NCBI RefSeq assembly: GCF_017355365.1
Contig: NZ_JADIJR010000029.1
Location: 1 to 37,555 of the forward strand
DNA from: Microbacterium sp. SD291
GTDB taxonomy: Bacteria > Actinomycetota > Actinomycetes > Actinomycetales > Microbacteriaceae
Length of the DNA stretch: 37,555 bases
Direction of reading: 5' to 3'
Numbering within the stretch: position 1 is the first letter of the stretch; every line of letters starts with the position of its first letter. A model generated the notes under the pieces. That model did not search any database. It worked only from the letters and a program-made list of their open reading frames with translations, and was not told where the DNA came from. The position numbers and the translations under genes are program-made. Shown here piece after piece: positions 34,533 through 37,555 of the stretch.

Positions 34533-35138
34533 TCAGCGGAGCAGCCCGAGATTCGCGAGCGCCAGGCGGATGAGCGTGCCGCGGCCGCCCTCCATCTCGG
34601 CGGAGACGGCGTCGGATCCGGCTTCCTCCGGCGTGAACCAGGTGACCTCGAGCGCGTCCTGGCGCGGCTCGCAGGTGCCGGTCACCGGCACCACGAACGC
34701 GAGGGACACGGCGTGCTGCCGGTCGTCGTGATAGGCGCTGACGCCGGGGATCGGGAAGTACTCGGCCACCGTGAACGGCAGCGGCTGCGGCGGCAGCAGA
34801 GGGAACGCCATCGGCCCGAGGTCGTTCTCGACGTGCCGGAAGAGGGCGTCGCGGATCGTCTCGCCGAACCGCACCCGCCCCGACACGATGGTGCGGGTCA
34901 TCTCCCCCATCGGGGTGGAGCGCAGCAGGATGCCGAGCTCCGTCACCTGCCCCGACCCGTCGGTGCGCACCGGGATCGCCTCGACGTAGAGCATCGGCAG
35001 CCGGCGGCGGGCCTCTTCGAGCTCGAAGTCGGTGAGCCAGCCGGGATTCCCGCTCGGCGCCGGCGGCTGCGCATCGCCGAAACCGCCGAGACCTGCGTCT
35101 TCGGGCTCCGGATCGGGATCAGGTGTGCGGACCGCCAT
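34533..35138 (-). CDS. DUF4916 Nudix-like protein
   Basis: 201 residues from ATG 35138 (AAAGGA upstream). It matches the actinobacterial DUF4916/NUDIX family: GWLTDFELEEARRRLPMLYV, then GRVRFGETIRDALFRHVEND in the place of the Nudix box. The box keeps G, E and the helix but has His and Asn where catalytic Glu residues of REUxEE are expected, so hydrolase activity is uncertain. The N-terminus is Pro/Asp rich and probably disordered. Confidence 0.8.
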   Translation of the reverse strand: MAVRTPDPDPEPEDAGLGGFGDAQPPAPSGNPGWLTDFELEEARRRLPMLYVEAIPVRTDGSGQVTELGILLRSTPMGEMTRTIVSGRVRFGETIRDALFRHVENDLGPMAFPLLPPQPLPFTVAEYFPIPGVSAYHDDRQHAVSLAFVVPVTGTCEPRQDALEVTWFTPEEAGSDAVSAEMEGGRGTLIRLALANLGLLR

Positions 35139-35243
35139 GTGTCCTTTCTACCAGCCGCACCCGATCCCCGACACCGGCTCGGGTGTGTCGGGGCCGGTGC
35201 CATTCCGGGGCGAGGGGACGGTCACGGTGTCGGCATCCGCTGG

Positions 35244-35249
35244 CAGGAT
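35244..35249 (+). promoter_or_regulatory. -10-like hexamer of the carboxylesterase gene
   Basis: CAGGAT lies exactly 6 nt before GTG 35256. Confidence 0.35.
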
Positions 35250-35255
35250 GAGAGT

Positions 35256-35909
35256 GTGAGCGAGGACCTGACGATCGACGACGCCGCCACGAGGTGGTCA
35301 CACGACGAGCGCGAGCGGATGCCGCTGCTGGTGCTCCTGCACGGCTACGGCGCCGACGAGCACGACCTGTTCGGGCTGACCCGGTACCTGCCGGAGGGCA
35401 TCGCCGTGGCATCCGTGGCCGGCCCTCTGACTCCCCCGTGGCCGATGCCGGGGCGCTCGTGGTACCCGATCGAGGGGCTCGACGGCCGCAGCCCTGCGGC
35501 CGTGACGACCGCGGCCGAGGCGCTGCTGCGCTGGGTCGACGTCGCCGCAGCCGGCGCCCCGTCGGTGGCGCTCCTCGGCTTCTCGCAGGGTGCCGCCGTC
35601 GCGCTCCAGGCGATGCGCCTCGCACCGGAGCGGTTCGGCGCCGTGGTGGCGCTGAGCGGGTACTCGGCCGCCGGCGAGCTGCCGAACGACGAGTCCCTGA
35701 CCGAACTGCGACCGCACGTCTTCTGGGGGCGGGGCACGCACGACGACGTGATCCCGCCCGCTCTGGTCGACCACACCGCGCAGTGGCTCCCCGAGCACAG
35801 CGACCTCACCGGTCGCGTGTACCCGGGGCTGACGCACAGCATCTCGGAGGACGAGCTCCTCGACGTCCGCGCGTTCCTCACCAGGTGGATCGAGAACCTG
35901 CCCGCCTGA
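35256..35909 (+). CDS. Phospholipase/carboxylesterase family alpha/beta hydrolase
   Basis: 217 residues, cytosolic. LLVLLHGYGADEHDLF forms the oxyanion-hole strand, GFSQGAA holds nucleophile Ser110, GTHDDVIPP the Asp, and YPGLTHSIS the His. Length and motif order fit YpfH/esterase-type PF02230 enzymes acting on short esters or lysophospholipids. GTG 35256 is chosen from the leaderless hexamer. It ends 6 bp from the convergent EEP gene. Confidence 0.88.
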   Translation: MSEDLTIDDAATRWSHDERERMPLLVLLHGYGADEHDLFGLTRYLPEGIAVASVAGPLTPPWPMPGRSWYPIEGLDGRSPAAVTTAAEALLRWVDVAAAGAPSVALLGFSQGAAVALQAMRLAPERFGAVVALSGYSAAGELPNDESLTELRPHVFWGRGTHDDVIPPALVDHTAQWLPEHSDLTGRVYPGLTHSISEDELLDVRAFLTRWIENLPA

Positions 35910-35915
35910 ACCGGA

Positions 35916-37190
35916 TCAGCGCTTGGGGCCCGGCACATCCGCGTCGACCCACACCAGCCGGTGGTCGCTCGACGGGAACGGGTAGGTGCCGGTCAGCGCC
36001 GACAGCGGGTCGGCCGACGCAGGCCAGAACACCCCGGAGTCGATGATGCGGATCTGCCGGCTCGGCAGCACGTAGTCGACGCGAAGGTTTCCCGGAGGCT
36101 CGGAGAAGTCAGCGGTGTCCTCGGCCGCGTCACCCTCGTGCCCGGTGTTCACGCCGCCCTGCAGCGCCGAGGCCTCGACCGCACCGTCGCTGGTCGGCAC
36201 CGATTTCGTGTTGACACGCGGATGCTCGAGAAGCTGGTCGATCGCGCCCGCCGTCGAGTCGCCGTCGTTCGGGTCGGCGTTCTGGTCACCGGCGATGACG
36301 AACAGCGATCCGCCCTTCAGCCCGCCGGCGCGGCCGTCGTCGTCGGTGATGTAGCCGGCGGTGCTGCCACCGGAGATGTAATCGGCCCAGAACCGGATCT
36401 CGTCGTGGTTGCGGGTGCCGTTGCGGTCCTCTGCTCCGTCGAACGTCGGCGGAGTCGGGTGGGAGACGAGGAAGTGCACGGTCTTGTTCTTCGACACCGC
36501 GATCGGCACATCCCAGTGCGACTTGCTCGAGAGCGGGAACTCGGCGAGCTCCTCCGGGGAGTACCAGTCGCCCGGCGCGTCCGTGGCGGAGTCGTCCGGC
36601 AGCAGGGCTCCGGGCATGTCGGCCCAGCGGAAGTGCTGGAACGTGCGGATCGCGTCTTCGTCGATCGGGAGCTTCGAGTACACGGCCATGCCGTACTGAC
36701 CGGGGAAGAGCCCGAACCCCCAGGCGTCGTCACCGCCGTCGACCGTGCCGTTATCGTTCAGGTCGAAGCCGCTGGGCACGCCGGTGTTCACCGGCGCGGT
36801 GTACCGGTACGGATACTCGACGGCCTCGGCATCCCCGTGCGGCACCGCGAGGTAGTTGTCATGGAAGAGGCGCAGCGCCTCGCCATCGGCGTCGTAGTCG
36901 AACTCGTTGATGAGCAGCACGTCGGGGTTCGCCCGCTGGATGATCTCGGCGACGGCATCCGCCTGCGCGTTTCCCGGCGCGGACAGATCGCTGACGAGCG
37001 CACCCTCGGTGCCGCGGTTCAGCGAGGCGTTGAACGTGGCGAATCGCACGTCTCCCACGCTAGCGGCGGAGGGCGCCGGCGACGAGGGCTGGTCGGCCAG
37101 CGCCGGAGCGGCTGTGGCCGTCGTGGCGGCGGTGAGGAGCAGTGCGGCGGCGATCCCGGCGATGCGGGCGCGGCGATGCGTTCTGATCAT
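35916..37190 (-). CDS. Secreted endonuclease/exonuclease/phosphatase family protein
   Basis: 424 residues. An N-terminal signal peptide (RTHRRARIAGIAAALLLTAA up to about residue 33, ALAD) marks export. EEP-fold motifs: VRFATFNASLNR, NPDVLLINEFD (catalytic Glu), FLVSHPTPP, IAGDQNADPNDGDS (GDxN) and SSDHRLVWVD (SDH). An insertion DLNDNGTVDGGDDAWG resembles a calcium-binding loop. Likely a secreted nuclease or phosphodiesterase. TACAGT lies 6 nt before ATG 37190. Confidence 0.88.
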   Translation of the reverse strand: MIRTHRRARIAGIAAALLLTAATTATAAPALADQPSSPAPSAASVGDVRFATFNASLNRGTEGALVSDLSAPGNAQADAVAEIIQRANPDVLLINEFDYDADGEALRLFHDNYLAVPHGDAEAVEYPYRYTAPVNTGVPSGFDLNDNGTVDGGDDAWGFGLFPGQYGMAVYSKLPIDEDAIRTFQHFRWADMPGALLPDDSATDAPGDWYSPEELAEFPLSSKSHWDVPIAVSKNKTVHFLVSHPTPPTFDGAEDRNGTRNHDEIRFWADYISGGSTAGYITDDDGRAGGLKGGSLFVIAGDQNADPNDGDSTAGAIDQLLEHPRVNTKSVPTSDGAVEASALQGGVNTGHEGDAAEDTADFSEPPGNLRVDYVLPSRQIRIIDSGVFWPASADPLSALTGTYPFPSSDHRLVWVDADVPGPKR

Positions 37191-37504
37191 GGAGGCACTG
37201 TAGCCCCGGGAGGTGACGCCAGGGTGAACGATGCGCAATCCGTCGGATGCGCGATGGGTCGATGCATCCGGGGTTGCGAACCCCGACACGCCCGGGTATC
37301 GTCATGGAGTCCTATCCGCCGTGTCTGGAAGTCAATTGATCTGATCCGTCGCCTCCGCGCTCCTCTTTCCGCGCGCTGACCCCGACGATCGCCGACTCCA
37401 CGGCCGCCCTTCGACACGCTCAGAGACCCATTCGGTCCGAGCGCCCTCGTGGCCCCGCCGCAGGCCCGGTGTCAGTGCACCCCACGCACTCGACAGGAGA
37501 CACC
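37191..37504. other. Intergenic stretch before the last gene
   Basis: About 314 bp. It contains the minus-strand TACAGT hexamer (37202-37197) of the EEP gene and an AGGAGA ribosome-binding site just before 37505. Nothing else was recognised. Confidence 0.5.
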
Positions 37505-37555
37505 ATGTCAACCCCCACCCTTCACGCCCCCGTCACGCTCGACCGTCTCACCTTC
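37505..37555 (+). CDS. Start of a gene cut by the window edge
   Basis: ATG 37505 follows AGGAGACACC and opens MSTPTLHAPVTLDRLTF. Seventeen codons are present. The pattern recalls the N-terminus of old-yellow-enzyme type flavin reductases (PVTLxxLTxPN), but too little is available to assign it. Confidence 0.6.
   Translation, partial: MSTPTLHAPVTLDRLTF

Overview
This high-GC window looks chromosomal and comes from an actinobacterium, most likely Microbacteriaceae and plausibly Microbacterium. That placement is an inference from gene content (narGHJI, menA, DUF4229, DUF6421, DUF4916, DUF222, DUF2510), strong GC3 codon use, and many genes whose start codon lies only 6-7 nt after a -10-like hexamer (leaderless expression). 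No rRNA or tRNA gene and no CRISPR array was seen.

Layout. (1) 1-5988: the 3' part of a respiratory nitrate reductase operon, narG (cut by the window edge), narH, narJ, narI, with overlapping stops and starts. (2) About 6000-16850: an integrated mobile island. It has a MobF-type relaxase/helicase, a PLD-nuclease/Ski2-like helicase fusion, an AbiEi-like regulator plus AbiEii-like nucleotidyltransferase pair with its own promoter and operator, a broken excisionase-like gene, a small HTH protein and a tyrosine integrase. No type IV secretion genes are present, so it resembles an integrative mobilizable element carrying defence cargo. (3) 16999-18498: a rearrangement scar that fuses the 5' end of a DUF2510 gene to an inverted, truncated DUF222 (13E12-type) gene, followed by a small membrane protein. 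(4) 18511-24400 (minus): a five-gene surface-glycan operon. Transcription order is family 2 glycosyltransferase, polysialyltransferase-like protein, CMP-nonulosonate synthetase/HAD phosphatase fusion, a NeuB-type synthase without SAF domain, and a DUF6716-like glycosyltransferase. (5) 24523-37555: housekeeping and accessory genes, including menA, a DHFR-like/DUF4287/cupin operon, an ArsR-like regulator, an Lrp/AsnC regulator divergent from a DUF6421 gene, an SDR, an MFS transporter, threonine aldolase, a DUF4916 Nudix-like protein, a carboxylesterase, a secreted endonuclease/exonuclease/phosphatase-family protein, and the start of one more gene.

How the genes work together. NarGHI is the membrane quinol:nitrate oxidoreductase, NarJ is its assembly chaperone, and MenA makes the menaquinone that would feed it. 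The glycan operon has synthase, phosphatase and CMP-activation steps plus three transferase-like proteins but no NeuC-type epimerase. This fits a Kdn-type nonulosonate made from mannose 6-phosphate, a precedent being actinobacterial teichulosonic acids. The best candidate for an undescribed system is the island cargo at 9424-14750, the PLD-helicase followed 18 bp later by the AbiEi/AbiEii-like pair.
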